64,000 nucleotides of DNA from BOKV01 sp041397525 (GCA_041397525.1 JAWKWL010000005.1:62001-126000), one strand, 5' to 3'; counted from the first letter of the stretch, positions 42,745 through 51,467 are shown. The notes: a model not told the origin generated them from the sequence alone. Numbers and translations are program-made.

Positions 42745-44994
42745 ATGTTGATCGCGTTTTCAGCGCGGTATGTTCAGTTTCGTATGTTGCGGGACATATT
42801 GCTCGCGGCCGGTCTGGTATTGGCAACGTTTGCTTTCAATGCGGCAGCGGGCGAACAGGTCGGTGAAGCTGCAGTCGTCACCAATGTTGTCACTGGATCG
42901 CAATCCGGCCAGTTGTTCGTTTCAGCAGCTGTTTTTGCGAAGGAAGAGATTTCAGCCAGCAGCAAATCGCATGGGGAACTCAAGCTCAGTGACGGTTCGT
43001 TGGTTATTGTCGGCGAAAATTCCTCGATCTCCCTTGATGATTTCGTCATTGACAATGGCAGTTTTACCAATGCCACCATCAAGGTCGCCAAGGGTGCCTT
43101 TCGTTTCATCACCGGAAATTCCCCAAAAAAAGCTTTCAAGGTGGAGACACCACTTTCCACAATTGGTGTGCGCGGAACTGTATTCGATGTTTATGTTGAT
43201 GAATCTGGCGCCAGCAGCGTCGTACTGCTCAAGGGCGGTATCACTGTTTGCACGACAGCCAGTGAATGCATCTCAACTGACAGTTTTTGCGACATTGTAG
43301 AGGTCAAGTCGCCAAGCGATATCAGGAAAGCCCCGTTTCTGCGCAGCAAGAAACGGGATCGCTCGCAGGAATCGAGGGATTTTGCCCTGACTGAACATCA
43401 GGAACGGTTCCAGAGCAGTTGGCGCGCTCCAACCAGAAGCTGTGAGCAGCGTGCAGCACGTGAGGCAATCGGTGACGGCGGTGATCCGGGGCAGGGCGAC
43501 GAGCCGACGCAGGACCCCGACGAGGATCAGTTGCCGCCCTACAAGACCATTGATCCACCCCAGACCGATCACGCCGGGGCTGCACCGGCAGGAACTCCGT
43601 TTGGCTATGTGGCCGGATTTCGCGGTTTCGGCGGTGTCTTCTCCTCTTCATTCGAGACGCCGGTCACCACCGCAAGTGGCACCCTGTTGGCAGGGGCAAA
43701 TACCCTGACCGAATTGGGCGGCAGCATGACCGTCAATATCAATGCGCAATTTGGTTCGAACACCTATAGCACTTGGGGGAGTTGGACATCATCGGATGTT
43801 GCATCATCCGGCGCGATTTCATCCACGGGCTTGATTTCTTCGCCCTATGCCGCCTCGGCGGTGATACTTGATCCTGTGCAGGAAGGTTATTGGGTTCTTG
43901 GCACCATGACGCGCCCGACTGATTTAGCTACCCGGACCGGCACGGCATTCTATTCTGGCGAAATTGCTGGCCTCGGCGTCGACGGCAGCTTGATTGGCGG
44001 GACCGTCGGACTGGAAGCTGACTTCTCGACCATGAGTTTGACCGCCGGTTTTTACTTCACCGACGACGGCTCAGCCTGGATCAGCGCGACGTCAAATCCC
44101 GTCTCCATTTCAACCTGGGCGGATGGAACGGTGAACGGGATTGGTTATGAGGGTGCGCTGACAGCCGACGGTGGGGGTTCCGGCTGGTTTTCGGGCGCGT
44201 TTTTCGGACCCGGTGCGCAGGAAACCGGGGGCATTTGGCATATTGGCAACATTCCTTCAGGCCCTGCTTTGATAGAAGGCGTGTTTCTGAGCGCGGAAAC
44301 CACTACGCCGCCACCACCGCCTCCACCTTCATCAACTCGCTGGCTCGGCGCGCTTTCGGGAAGCGTCGATGCCTACAGCTTGTTCACTACACCTGCCCAG
44401 ACCTTGAACAATGGTTTTACCGCTCTTTCGACAGGTCCCGGTGTCATCACCGGCGATGCTGGAAACCTTCAGGTTGCAGTCAACGTTTCATTCTCCACCT
44501 ATTCATACAGTGCCTGGGGCAGCTGGAACGAGAGTGATGCCACGGGTTCGCCTTCCTTCTATCCGGGATCCGTTCCCCAAGGGGGAAATTGGGTCATCGG
44601 CAGGGCAACCACGGCAGCCGAATTCTCCACCCGCGCCGGCAATGCAACCTATTCAGGCCAGCTGGCAGGGACGCCCTTCTTTGGTGGCACGGTCGGCGGC
44701 GGGATCAGCCTGAACGCAGACTTTGCATCAATGAGCGTTACCGCTGCGCTTGATTTCACATATAACGGTTCCCCTTGGGTGAGCGCGCAGACCGCCGAAC
44801 CAATGTTTATCGTCAGCAACACCGATTCCGTCCGCTATAATGGAGACCTGACGGTGCTTGGCGGGGGCACCGGAAACATCGAGGGGCTGTTTTACGGTCC
44901 GGGGGCGCAGGAAACGGGTGGTTCGTGGGCGATCTGGAATGTCCCCACCGGGCCTGGCGGTGCCGATGGCGTTTTCATAGCGTCGGAACAGTGA
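42745..44994 (+). CDS. FecR-domain protein with two TbpB-like barrel repeats; probable type XI secretion cargo
   Basis: A 749-residue exported protein. After a signal region (RMLRDILLAAGLVLATFAFNAAA near residues 13-36, no lipobox) comes a FecR domain at about 45-185 (KLSDGSLVIVGENSSISLDDF, TPLSTIGVRGTVFDVYVDES), an acidic Pro/Asp-rich linker, and two homologous repeats at about 285-515 and 531-749 joined by a poly-Pro stretch. Each repeat ends in FFGPGAQETGG or FYGPGAQETGG with YSGEIAG/YSGQLAG strands, the hallmark of TbpB/HpuA-type 8-stranded barrels. It lies 8 bases before a Slam-like gene, the translocator of such cargo. ATG 42745 chosen; ATG 42784 also possible. Confidence 0.78.
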   Translation: MLIAFSARYVQFRMLRDILLAAGLVLATFAFNAAAGEQVGEAAVVTNVVTGSQSGQLFVSAAVFAKEEISASSKSHGELKLSDGSLVIVGENSSISLDDFVIDNGSFTNATIKVAKGAFRFITGNSPKKAFKVETPLSTIGVRGTVFDVYVDESGASSVVLLKGGITVCTTASECISTDSFCDIVEVKSPSDIRKAPFLRSKKRDRSQESRDFALTEHQERFQSSWRAPTRSCEQRAAREAIGDGGDPGQGDEPTQDPDEDQLPPYKTIDPPQTDHAGAAPAGTPFGYVAGFRGFGGVFSSSFETPVTTASGTLLAGANTLTELGGSMTVNINAQFGSNTYSTWGSWTSSDVASSGAISSTGLISSPYAASAVILDPVQEGYWVLGTMTRPTDLATRTGTAFYSGEIAGLGVDGSLIGGTVGLEADFSTMSLTAGFYFTDDGSAWISATSNPVSISTWADGTVNGIGYEGALTADGGGSGWFSGAFFGPGAQETGGIWHIGNIPSGPALIEGVFLSAETTTPPPPPPPSSTRWLGALSGSVDAYSLFTTPAQTLNNGFTALSTGPGVITGDAGNLQVAVNVSFSTYSYSAWGSWNESDATGSPSFYPGSVPQGGNWVIGRATTAAEFSTRAGNATYSGQLAGTPFFGGTVGGGISLNADFASMSVTAALDFTYNGSPWVSAQTAEPMFIVSNTDSVRYNGDLTVLGGGTGNIEGLFYGPGAQETGGSWAIWNVPTGPGGADGVFIASEQ

Positions 44995-45002
44995 GGGCGG
45001 AC

Positions 45003-46310
45003 ATGAAATCCAGGCTTTTCCTCGCGCTGCTTCTTCTCTCTTCATTTGTCTCGTTGCCGGTATCCAACGCTGCTGTTGCACCCGAAGTGGAATTGCAGGC
45101 ACAGCGGTTGATGGAATCGGACAACGCCCAGGCGGCTTTCGAATTGCTGTATGCCCAAAGGAAATCCGGTCCACAGGACTGGTTCCTCTACGCGATGGCT
45201 GCACACCGTTCCGGGCATCTTCTGGAAGCAGCAAACGCCTATCGCAAGGTGTTGCGGCTCGATCCGTCATCAAGTCGCGCCAAACTCGAACTCGCCACCG
45301 TGCTTGCCGAGAGCCAGCAGTGGGAAGAGTCCCGCCGCCTGTTTCTTGACGTGCGTTCGGAAAACCCGCCTGAGCGGGTGCGCCAGAACATCGATCGCTA
45401 TCTTGCCCTCGTCGAAGAGCAACAGGGGAGCGCGTCGCAATGGCGTATTCGCGCCTCGGCAGGTCTGCTGTATGATTCCAACGTCAACAATGCGCCGAGC
45501 GTCGACACGGTGGTGATGTTCGGACTGCCTTTCACCCTTTCGGATGACGCCAAGGCACAGGCAGGTCTCGCTTATACTTTCAACTATGAGGCAGACCAAC
45601 TGGTTCGCCTTTCCGACGCCATGGCCTGGCAGACCGGTTTTGCGCTTCAATGGACGGATTACATCGGGTTGAACGGCTACGACAACATTCATTTTGCGGC
45701 CTCTACCGGCCCGGTATTCCAGCCGGTCAAGGGCACGTTCCTGTCTGTCCCCGTCAGCTTTGAGGCAACAGCCTATACCCAAAGTGGAGATGTTTCCTCC
45801 AGTGCCGTTTCGATTTCTCCGCAACTTCGAACCCAGCTTGGTTCTTCCCTGGCCCTTACGCTCGATACGGCTGTAACCTGGCGGCATTATTCTGGTAGCG
45901 CCGAAAGAGATGCATTTTCCTACTCAGTGGCACCGGGACTTGTGTTTTCGGCTTGCGGCAAGGGTGCTTTGAGCCTGGGCGGAAGGTTTGGTCGCGAAGA
46001 CGCCGACATCGAAACTTATGGCTGGGACAATTGGGGCCTTTCAGCTTCAATAAGTTGTCCGCTGGGTTCCGACTATGCCATGAGCGCCTATGCAAGCTAT
46101 GACGAAAACGACTACCATGCACGTGAGGCAGCATTCTCCGATACGCGCCATGATCGCAAGACGGCGGTTGGCATAAACCTGGTCAAGGCAAACCGTGAAA
46201 CCCGGTGGGACACCATGATGGGCGCGTCATATGTCAGCAACCAATCCAACCTGGCTTTGTACGGCTACGACAAATACCAGCTCATGCTGTCTGCAAGGAA
46301 GAGGTGGTAA
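45003..46310 (+). CDS. Slam-like (DUF560) outer-membrane translocator with TPR
   Basis: A 435-residue outer-membrane protein. The signal peptide (KSRLFLALLLLSSFVSLPVSNA) is followed by TPR repeats at about 30-140 (WFLYAMAAHRSGHLLEAANAYRKV, FLDVRSENPPERVRQNIDRY) and a C-terminal beta barrel with many aromatic strands (YDSNVNNAP, YNGYDNIHF-like GYDNIHFAAS, QLMLSARKRW at the very end with a terminal aromatic). This is the layout of surface lipoprotein assembly modifiers (Slam, DUF560). It should move the adjacent TbpB-like protein to the surface. The end lies 4 bases from the convergent glycosylase. Confidence 0.82.
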   Translation: MKSRLFLALLLLSSFVSLPVSNAAVAPEVELQAQRLMESDNAQAAFELLYAQRKSGPQDWFLYAMAAHRSGHLLEAANAYRKVLRLDPSSSRAKLELATVLAESQQWEESRRLFLDVRSENPPERVRQNIDRYLALVEEQQGSASQWRIRASAGLLYDSNVNNAPSVDTVVMFGLPFTLSDDAKAQAGLAYTFNYEADQLVRLSDAMAWQTGFALQWTDYIGLNGYDNIHFAASTGPVFQPVKGTFLSVPVSFEATAYTQSGDVSSSAVSISPQLRTQLGSSLALTLDTAVTWRHYSGSAERDAFSYSVAPGLVFSACGKGALSLGGRFGREDADIETYGWDNWGLSASISCPLGSDYAMSAYASYDENDYHAREAAFSDTRHDRKTAVGINLVKANRETRWDTMMGASYVSNQSNLALYGYDKYQLMLSARKRW

Positions 46311-46313
46311 GGG

Positions 46314-47168
46314 TCAGGAAATCCTGGAACCTGCTCCCACTTTCGCCTTGATCTGCAGCAGATCCTGCCAGGCGAGACGTTTTTGCGCAGGCTGGCGCAG
46401 CAGATAGGCCGGATGCAGTGTGGCAATCGCATCAGCCTTCCCACCCTGATAGGGATAATCCATCCAGCGCCCGCGCGACTTCAGGATGCCGTCGGCACTG
46501 CCGGTCATGCCCTTGAACGAAACCCCGCCGACAAAGACGATCACTTCCGGCCTCACCAGCGCCACATGACGGTCAATGAACGGGCGGCAGACCTCGATTT
46601 CCTGCGGCGTAGGCGTGCGGTTGCCGGGTGGTCGCCAGGCCAGCATGTTGGTGATATAGACGCATGTCCGGTCCAGTCCGATTGAACCCAGCATCCTGTC
46701 AAGCAACTGCCCGGCCCGGCCTACGAATGGCAGGCCGACCCGGTCTTCATCCGCGCCCGGTGCTTCGCCAATCAGCATGATCCGCGCCTCGGGATTGCCA
46801 TCGGCGAAGACGGTGTTCTTTGCCGTGATTTTCAGGTTGCAGCCGTCAAACCCCTCCATCGCCTTGCGCAACTCGTCAAGTGTCGAAGCGCTTGCCGCCA
46901 GTTCGCGTGCGCTTGCCACCATCCGTTCGTCGGGAATGGCTGCATTGGCAAAGCCGCCCGTGCCGACGGTTTTCGATTGCATCGAAGCGGCTGCGGATCG
47001 CTCCGACGCTACCGGTCTTGCTGCATCGGCCTGACGCGTCCGGGGCGAGGGGCGTTGCTCCCCCTGCGCACTTTCGACGAATCGGTCAACCGGCGCATCC
47101 TCCAGTGCCAGATCCACGCCAATATCGGCATACCAGCGCGCCAGCTCGCGAATGTCATTCGCGCTCAT
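46314..47168 (-). CDS. Family 4-like uracil-DNA glycosylase with incomplete Fe-S cysteines
   Basis: A 284-residue uracil-DNA glycosylase. The N-terminal 100 residues are low-complexity; the enzyme core has MLIGEAPGADEDRVGLPFVGRAG near residue 128, ITNMLAWRPPGNRTPTPQEIE near 170 and TLHPAYLLRQPAQKR near 254. Family 4 enzymes use four cysteines for a 4Fe-4S cluster. Here only three cysteines occur (GCNLKI, RTCVY, IEVCRPF) and the usual Cys in KCRPPGN is Trp, so the cluster may be missing. It removes uracil from DNA. The ATG at 47168 is preferred to an in-frame start at 47276. Confidence 0.85.
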   Translation of the reverse strand: MSANDIRELARWYADIGVDLALEDAPVDRFVESAQGEQRPSPRTRQADAARPVASERSAAASMQSKTVGTGGFANAAIPDERMVASARELAASASTLDELRKAMEGFDGCNLKITAKNTVFADGNPEARIMLIGEAPGADEDRVGLPFVGRAGQLLDRMLGSIGLDRTCVYITNMLAWRPPGNRTPTPQEIEVCRPFIDRHVALVRPEVIVFVGGVSFKGMTGSADGILKSRGRWMDYPYQGGKADAIATLHPAYLLRQPAQKRLAWQDLLQIKAKVGAGSRIS

Positions 47169-47440
47169 TGATGTAGTACCGGTCTCGTGCTGGTCTGCAC
47201 CCTTGTCCACTTGCCTTCTCCGTGAAGCTGCATTGTAACGGGTGCCACCAACAGGCGCAAAGGCCAAGGCGGCCAAGCTTCCGAAAATAACTTACGTTGA
47301 CGTAAAAGTAATTCACTGCTACGACATTCGCGACAAATTTTGCCCTGCACCATGTCGCTATCGGCTGGCATGGCGGGCAAAAGCCGTGATAGCAAACAAT
47401 CTGGATCATATGCCGGTTGAACTGCCGAGGGAGCGCAGCA

Positions 47441-49135
47441 ATGAGCGAAGAAATGGAACTTCCCGAACGCGAAGCGATGGAATTTGACGTGGTGATTGTT
47501 GGCGCGGGCCCTGCGGGTCTTGCTGCCGCCATCCGTCTCAAGCAGCTTGACGAAAATCTCTCGGTTGTCGTCCTGGAAAAGGGCGCGGAAGTCGGCGCAC
47601 ACATCCTTTCAGGTGCCGTTGTGGACCCTGTTGCCGTCAACCGCCTGTTTCCCGACTGGAAAAACGAGGACGACCATCCCTTCAAGACACCGGTCACCGA
47701 TGACCAGTTCTATCTGATGACTGCGTCGGGCCGTATGCGCCTGCCGAACTTCGCCATGCCGCCGCTGATGAACAATCACGGCAATTACATTGTTTCGCTC
47801 GGCAACGTCTGCCGCTGGCTCGCCGCGAAAGCCGAGGCGCTTGGCGTGGAAATCTATCCCGGTTTTGCCGGTTCGGAAATTCTCTACAATGACGATGGAG
47901 CGGTGATTGGTGTTGCCACCGGCGACATGGGTGTCGGCAAGGATGGCAAGCCGGGACCCAACTACCAGCGCGGCATGGCACTGCTCGGCAAATATGTGCT
48001 GATCGGCGAAGGTGTACGAGGCTCGCTCGCCAAACAGCTGATTGCCCGCTTCTCGCTCGACAAGGACCGTGAACCGGCCAAGTTCGGCATCGGCATCAAG
48101 GAATTGTGGGAAGTCGATCCCGCAAAGCACAAACCGGGCCTCGTGCAGCATTCTTTCGGCTGGCCGCTCGACCAATCGACCGGCGGCGGCTCCTTCCTCT
48201 ATCATCTGGAGGACAATCTGGTCGCGGTCGGTTTCGTGCTGCATCTCAACTACAAGAACCCCTGGGTCTCGCCGTTCCAGGAATTCCAGCGTTTCAAGAC
48301 GCACCCCAAGGTTCGCGAGACCTTCGAGGGTGGCAAGCGCATTTCCTATGGCGCGCGCGCCATAACCGAGGGCGGCTGGCAGTCGGTGCCGAAGCTGACC
48401 TTCCCCGGTGGTGCGCTGATTGGCTGCTCTGCCGGCTTCGTCAACGTGCCGCGCATCAAGGGTTCGCACAATGCGATGCTGTCGGGCATTCTGGCGGCTG
48501 AAAAGCTTGCCGAGGCACTGGCAGCAGGGCGTGCCAATGACGAGGTCATCGAGATCGAGACCAATTGGCGCGAGGGCGATATCGGCAAGGACCTGAAGAA
48601 GGTCCGCAATGCCAAGCCGCTCTGGTCGAAATTCGGCACCCCCATCGGTATTGCGCTGGGCGGCTTCGACATGTGGTGCACGACGCTGTTTGGCGGCTGG
48701 TCGCCTTTCGGCACGATGAAGCACGCAAAGTCCGACGCGAAGGCATTGGAACCGGCGGCAAACTACCAGCCGATCGACTATCCAAAACCCGATGGCGTGC
48801 TGACCTTCGACCGCCTGTCCTCGGTGTTCCTTTCGAACACCAACCATGAGGAAGAGCAGCCCGCGCATTTGCATGTTGCCAATATGGAACTGCAGAAAAC
48901 CTCGGAACTTGGGATTTATGGCGGCCCGTCAAGCCGCTTCTGCCCGGCTGGCGTCTATGAATGGGTTGACGCCGACGGCAATGCAATCACCGGCACCAAT
49001 ACCGATGGCGCGCGTTTCGTGGTCAATTTCCAGAACTGCGTCCACTGCAAGACCTGCGACATCAAGGACCCGAACCAGAACATCAACTGGGTGCCGCCCC
49101 AGGGCGGCGAAGGGCCGGTCTATCCGAATATGTAA
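47441..49135 (+). CDS. Electron transfer flavoprotein-ubiquinone oxidoreductase
   Basis: A 564-residue ETF-QO passing electrons from acyl-CoA and other dehydrogenases through ETF to the ubiquinone pool. The FAD site is VVIVGAGPAGLAAAIRL near residue 17, followed by GAEVGAHILSGAVV. The C-terminal 4Fe-4S ligands are in RFCPAGVYEW and FQNCVHCKTCDIKDPNQNINW near 500-545. ATG 47441 has GAGGGAG about 7 bases upstream; an in-frame start at 47417 would add eight residues. Divergent from the glycosylase with 272 bases between them. Confidence 0.95.
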   Translation: MSEEMELPEREAMEFDVVIVGAGPAGLAAAIRLKQLDENLSVVVLEKGAEVGAHILSGAVVDPVAVNRLFPDWKNEDDHPFKTPVTDDQFYLMTASGRMRLPNFAMPPLMNNHGNYIVSLGNVCRWLAAKAEALGVEIYPGFAGSEILYNDDGAVIGVATGDMGVGKDGKPGPNYQRGMALLGKYVLIGEGVRGSLAKQLIARFSLDKDREPAKFGIGIKELWEVDPAKHKPGLVQHSFGWPLDQSTGGGSFLYHLEDNLVAVGFVLHLNYKNPWVSPFQEFQRFKTHPKVRETFEGGKRISYGARAITEGGWQSVPKLTFPGGALIGCSAGFVNVPRIKGSHNAMLSGILAAEKLAEALAAGRANDEVIEIETNWREGDIGKDLKKVRNAKPLWSKFGTPIGIALGGFDMWCTTLFGGWSPFGTMKHAKSDAKALEPAANYQPIDYPKPDGVLTFDRLSSVFLSNTNHEEEQPAHLHVANMELQKTSELGIYGGPSSRFCPAGVYEWVDADGNAITGTNTDGARFVVNFQNCVHCKTCDIKDPNQNINWVPPQGGEGPVYPNM

Positions 49136-49420
49136 TATTCGGATCAGGCCCGCAGCCGCCCGCAGACCTGCCGCACGTTGAGGGCGCGGCCCGAAGCGCA
49201 AGATCTGAACCAGTGGGAAGTGATCGCACGTTGAGGGCGCAGCCCGAAGCGCAATGTCTGAACCACCGGAGTTGGTCGCCAGGCTGCTGATAAATGCGGT
49301 GCCGTTGGGTGCCCAATGTGCCGCGCGGAAGATGCAATTTATGCTTGTCCTGTGTTGGTTCTCTGGTATTAATTCTGTCTACTTGATAAGCTGAATTAGG
49401 ATATTTCTTTGGAGACCAGA
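49136..49420. other. Intergenic region with a 41-base direct repeat
   Basis: 285 bases between ETF-QO and the first membrane paralog. Two near-identical copies (49172-49212 and 49225-49265) lie here; the rest becomes AT-rich toward the next gene. No ORF or RNA gene is recognised. Confidence 0.7.
49172..49265. repeat. Two-copy direct repeat, 41 bases, period 53
   Basis: Copies at 49172-49212 and 49225-49265 share CGCACGTTGAGGGCGC and GCCCGAAGCGCAA and TCTGAACCA, with three mismatches. The copies are separated by 12 bases. It looks like a remnant of an interspersed intergenic repeat; copies elsewhere in the genome would show this. Confidence 0.85.
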
Positions 49421-50170
49421 ATGGACAAGGGTAGGAATGTATATGTTGAGGGATTTTATCTGTTTTGGAAAATGAGGTATTTCGTCATTATTCTATCAGC
49501 AACTATTTCATTACTGATTTCAGTCACAAATTTGTATCCACAGTTTGAAAATAGCGTAATGACTGGGCAGGGAATTGCCTGGTCATATTTTGTGTATTTT
49601 GGCTTTCGTTATTTCTTGGATCCTGAATCGACAGACAAGCAAAATTTGAAATTTGTTCACAAGTTCATGTTAAGGTGTGTGCTCTCTGGTATATTATTAT
49701 TTATTTTGGCATTTATTATTTCATTTTTGATAATTACATTTGCTGGCATTGATGATTATCTATTGATGGCAATTATTGTATTTCTCTTTGTTATATCGTC
49801 TATTGTTTTGTTTTTGTCATTTGCTGGCACCTGGTTTCCGGCAATTGCCCTTGGCGAAAACAAAGGACTCGTGTCTGCAATTCGATCCGGCCGGCCTGTT
49901 GCAGCATACATTCTGTCCCGCTTTATCGGCGGGGTTGCTCCAGCCATCATTCTGTCATTCGTGCCATTGCTGTTGGTGGCGGTATCGGGTGTGCAGCCTG
50001 AAGCGATTTCACCCACAGGTTCGATTGGTTATTCAATTATCATCGCCGGCTTTTTGGGCTTGGTGCTGGAGGGACTGTGTCTGACAATTCTTGTTGTTGT
50101 CCTTTCCCGCGCCTACCAGCGCATTCGAGCCGAGGGGGCGATCGCTGATACTGATCCTGTGCCAGAGTGA
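49421..50170 (+). CDS. Membrane protein, paralog of next gene; AT-rich 5' half
   Basis: A 249-residue protein with about six hydrophobic helices; no family name recognised. The start MDKGRNVYVEGFYLFWKMRY resembles MDENRNMYSEGAALLWRLRY of the next gene, and both share GTWFP near residue 136-140 and a similar second half, so they are paralogs. The first 400 bases are strongly AT-rich, unlike all neighbours, and change at about 49825 to typical GC-rich sequence, suggesting a chimeric origin. GGAGA lies about 5 bases before ATG 49421. Function unknown. Confidence 0.8.
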   Translation: MDKGRNVYVEGFYLFWKMRYFVIILSATISLLISVTNLYPQFENSVMTGQGIAWSYFVYFGFRYFLDPESTDKQNLKFVHKFMLRCVLSGILLFILAFIISFLIITFAGIDDYLLMAIIVFLFVISSIVLFLSFAGTWFPAIALGENKGLVSAIRSGRPVAAYILSRFIGGVAPAIILSFVPLLLVAVSGVQPEAISPTGSIGYSIIIAGFLGLVLEGLCLTILVVVLSRAYQRIRAEGAIADTDPVPE

Positions 50171-50234
50171 CCGCCTGTCCTTGACTTGTCCGCCCTGAAC
50201 CGATTGGCTGTCGGTGACGGAGAAAGGCATTTCG

Positions 50235-50966
50235 ATGGACGAAAACCGCAACATGTATAGCGAGGGGGCGGCACTGCTTTGGCGGTTGCGCTACTGGGCT
50301 CTCGCCCTTGCTGCCTGGTTGCTGGTGGCCGATGCACTGGCGGTATTTTTTCCCGCCATCGGCAATGCGCTCAATGTGGGAACCCTGTTCGTCTGGGCGT
50401 GTTTCACCTTTTTCGGCCATGCGGAATTTCTGCAGCCCAACCGGGATCGGGTTGATGATACGCTACTGATGCGCGGTTTCATCTGGCGCTATGCCGGCAC
50501 GCTGATCCTCGCGGGACTGCTCAGCCTCGCTGGTGTTGTCGTGCTGTCAATTGGCGCGGGAATCAATAGCGAAGCGCTGATCGCGCTCCTGATCATGGTG
50601 GCACTAGGCATATTCACGGGCGCTGCTCTCGCGCTTGTCGGCACATGGTTCCCCGGCCATGTGATGCGTGACCCGTCGGGCCTGCGCGGCGCATTGCGGC
50701 GCGGGCCGGGCGTGTTTGTCTATGTGATCGGCCATTTGCTGGTCAGTGTCATGCCGCTCGTAGTGGCAACACTGTTCTTCTACATGGCGCCGGCCATCTG
50801 GGGCTACACCACCAGGGTGGTGACCGGCGACGGCGCATTGCATCTGCTTGGCGCAGCGACCAATCTCGCTGCCATTGCCATTTCCCTTCTGGGAAATTGC
50901 ATCATGGTCGTCATTCTTTCGCGTGCCTATGAAATGGGTGAAGACCGTCGCAACGGCATGACCTGA
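50235..50966 (+). CDS. Membrane protein, paralog of previous gene
   Basis: A 243-residue protein with about six hydrophobic helices (for example WALALAAWLLVADALAVFF, TLILAGLLSLAGVVVLSIG and AIAISLLGNCIMVVILSRAY) and no recognised family. It shares the N-terminal M-D-x-x-R-N-x-Y-x-E-G pattern, the GTWFPGHVMRDPSGLRGALRRG segment and the C-terminal VVILSRAYE with the upstream gene but has normal GC-rich codon use throughout. GGAGAAAGG lies 8 bases before ATG 50235. The pair probably arose by tandem duplication. Function unknown. Confidence 0.8.
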   Translation: MDENRNMYSEGAALLWRLRYWALALAAWLLVADALAVFFPAIGNALNVGTLFVWACFTFFGHAEFLQPNRDRVDDTLLMRGFIWRYAGTLILAGLLSLAGVVVLSIGAGINSEALIALLIMVALGIFTGAALALVGTWFPGHVMRDPSGLRGALRRGPGVFVYVIGHLLVSVMPLVVATLFFYMAPAIWGYTTRVVTGDGALHLLGAATNLAAIAISLLGNCIMVVILSRAYEMGEDRRNGMT

Positions 50967-51065
50967 GCCGGATTGAAACTGGTTCCATGTGCCATGTGCC
51001 TTGCCTTCGCCATGATTTCGTGCCATTAGCCTGCCATCGAGTTTCGGCCGAACGACTTGGCTAGC

Positions 51066-51146
51066 GCTCCGTGTGAAACTCCGGAGCTCCGCTTACGACC
51101 CTCTACCCTGGACATCGATGTTACCCGGCATGCGACCTGTCGCATG
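51066..51146 (+). promoter_or_regulatory. Structured 5' leader of the cold-shock gene
   Basis: The 216 bases before the cold-shock ATG hold two short hairpins: GCTCCG/CGGAGC at 51066-51087 and CATGCGA/TCGCATG at 51129-51146. Long structured leaders are usual in cspA-type mRNAs and can make translation temperature dependent; here this is inferred from the hairpins and length only. Confidence 0.45.
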
Positions 51147-51181
51147 TCAACTTCTCTACCGTTCCTTGAAAGGACACACAT

Positions 51182-51391
51182 ATGCAGACCGGAACCGTGA
51201 AATGGTTCAACACCCAGAAGGGTTTTGGCTTTATCCAGCCTGATGCAGGCGGCAACGACGTTTTTGTCCACATCTCGGCAGTTGAGCGCGCAGGCATGCG
51301 CCAGCTCGACGAAGGCCAGAAGATCTCCTACGAGATCGTTACGGACCGTCGCACCGGCAAGTCCTCTGCAGGCAATCTGCAGGCCGCATAA
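51182..51391 (+). CDS. cspA: Cold-shock domain protein (CspA family)
   Basis: A 69-residue single cold-shock domain protein. RNP1 (KGFGFIQP near residues 13-20) and RNP2 (VFVHIS near 30-35) are present, along with GTVKWFN at the N-terminus. It binds single-stranded RNA or DNA and unfolds mRNA. GAAAGGA lies 7 bases before ATG 51182, after a long structured leader. It ends 46 bases before a strong terminator, so it is a single-gene unit. Which of the several Csp paralogs of such a genome this is cannot be said. Confidence 0.93.
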   Translation: MQTGTVKWFNTQKGFGFIQPDAGGNDVFVHISAVERAGMRQLDEGQKISYEIVTDRRTGKSSAGNLQAA

Positions 51392-51436
51392 GGTTTTGGA
51401 AATCGCCTTCTCCAGGGGAGGCGGTTGACAGCTTTG

Positions 51437-51467
51437 AACCCGTCGCGAGTTTCGCGGCGGGTTTTTT
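51437..51467 (+). terminator. Terminator of the cold-shock gene
   Basis: A 12-bp stem with one G-T pair (AACCCGTCGCGA with TCGCGGCGGGTT), a 3-base loop and a run of six T, a textbook factor-independent terminator 46 bases beyond the stop. Confidence 0.92.

Noticed and set aside
42745..43330. FecR as anti-sigma regulator of iron uptake
   Set aside because: The FecR domain lies behind an export signal with no anti-sigma segment, and no ECF sigma factor or TonB receptor is adjacent.
49172..49265. Short CRISPR-like repeat
   Set aside because: Only two copies with a 12-base spacer and no cas genes; reported as a plain direct repeat.
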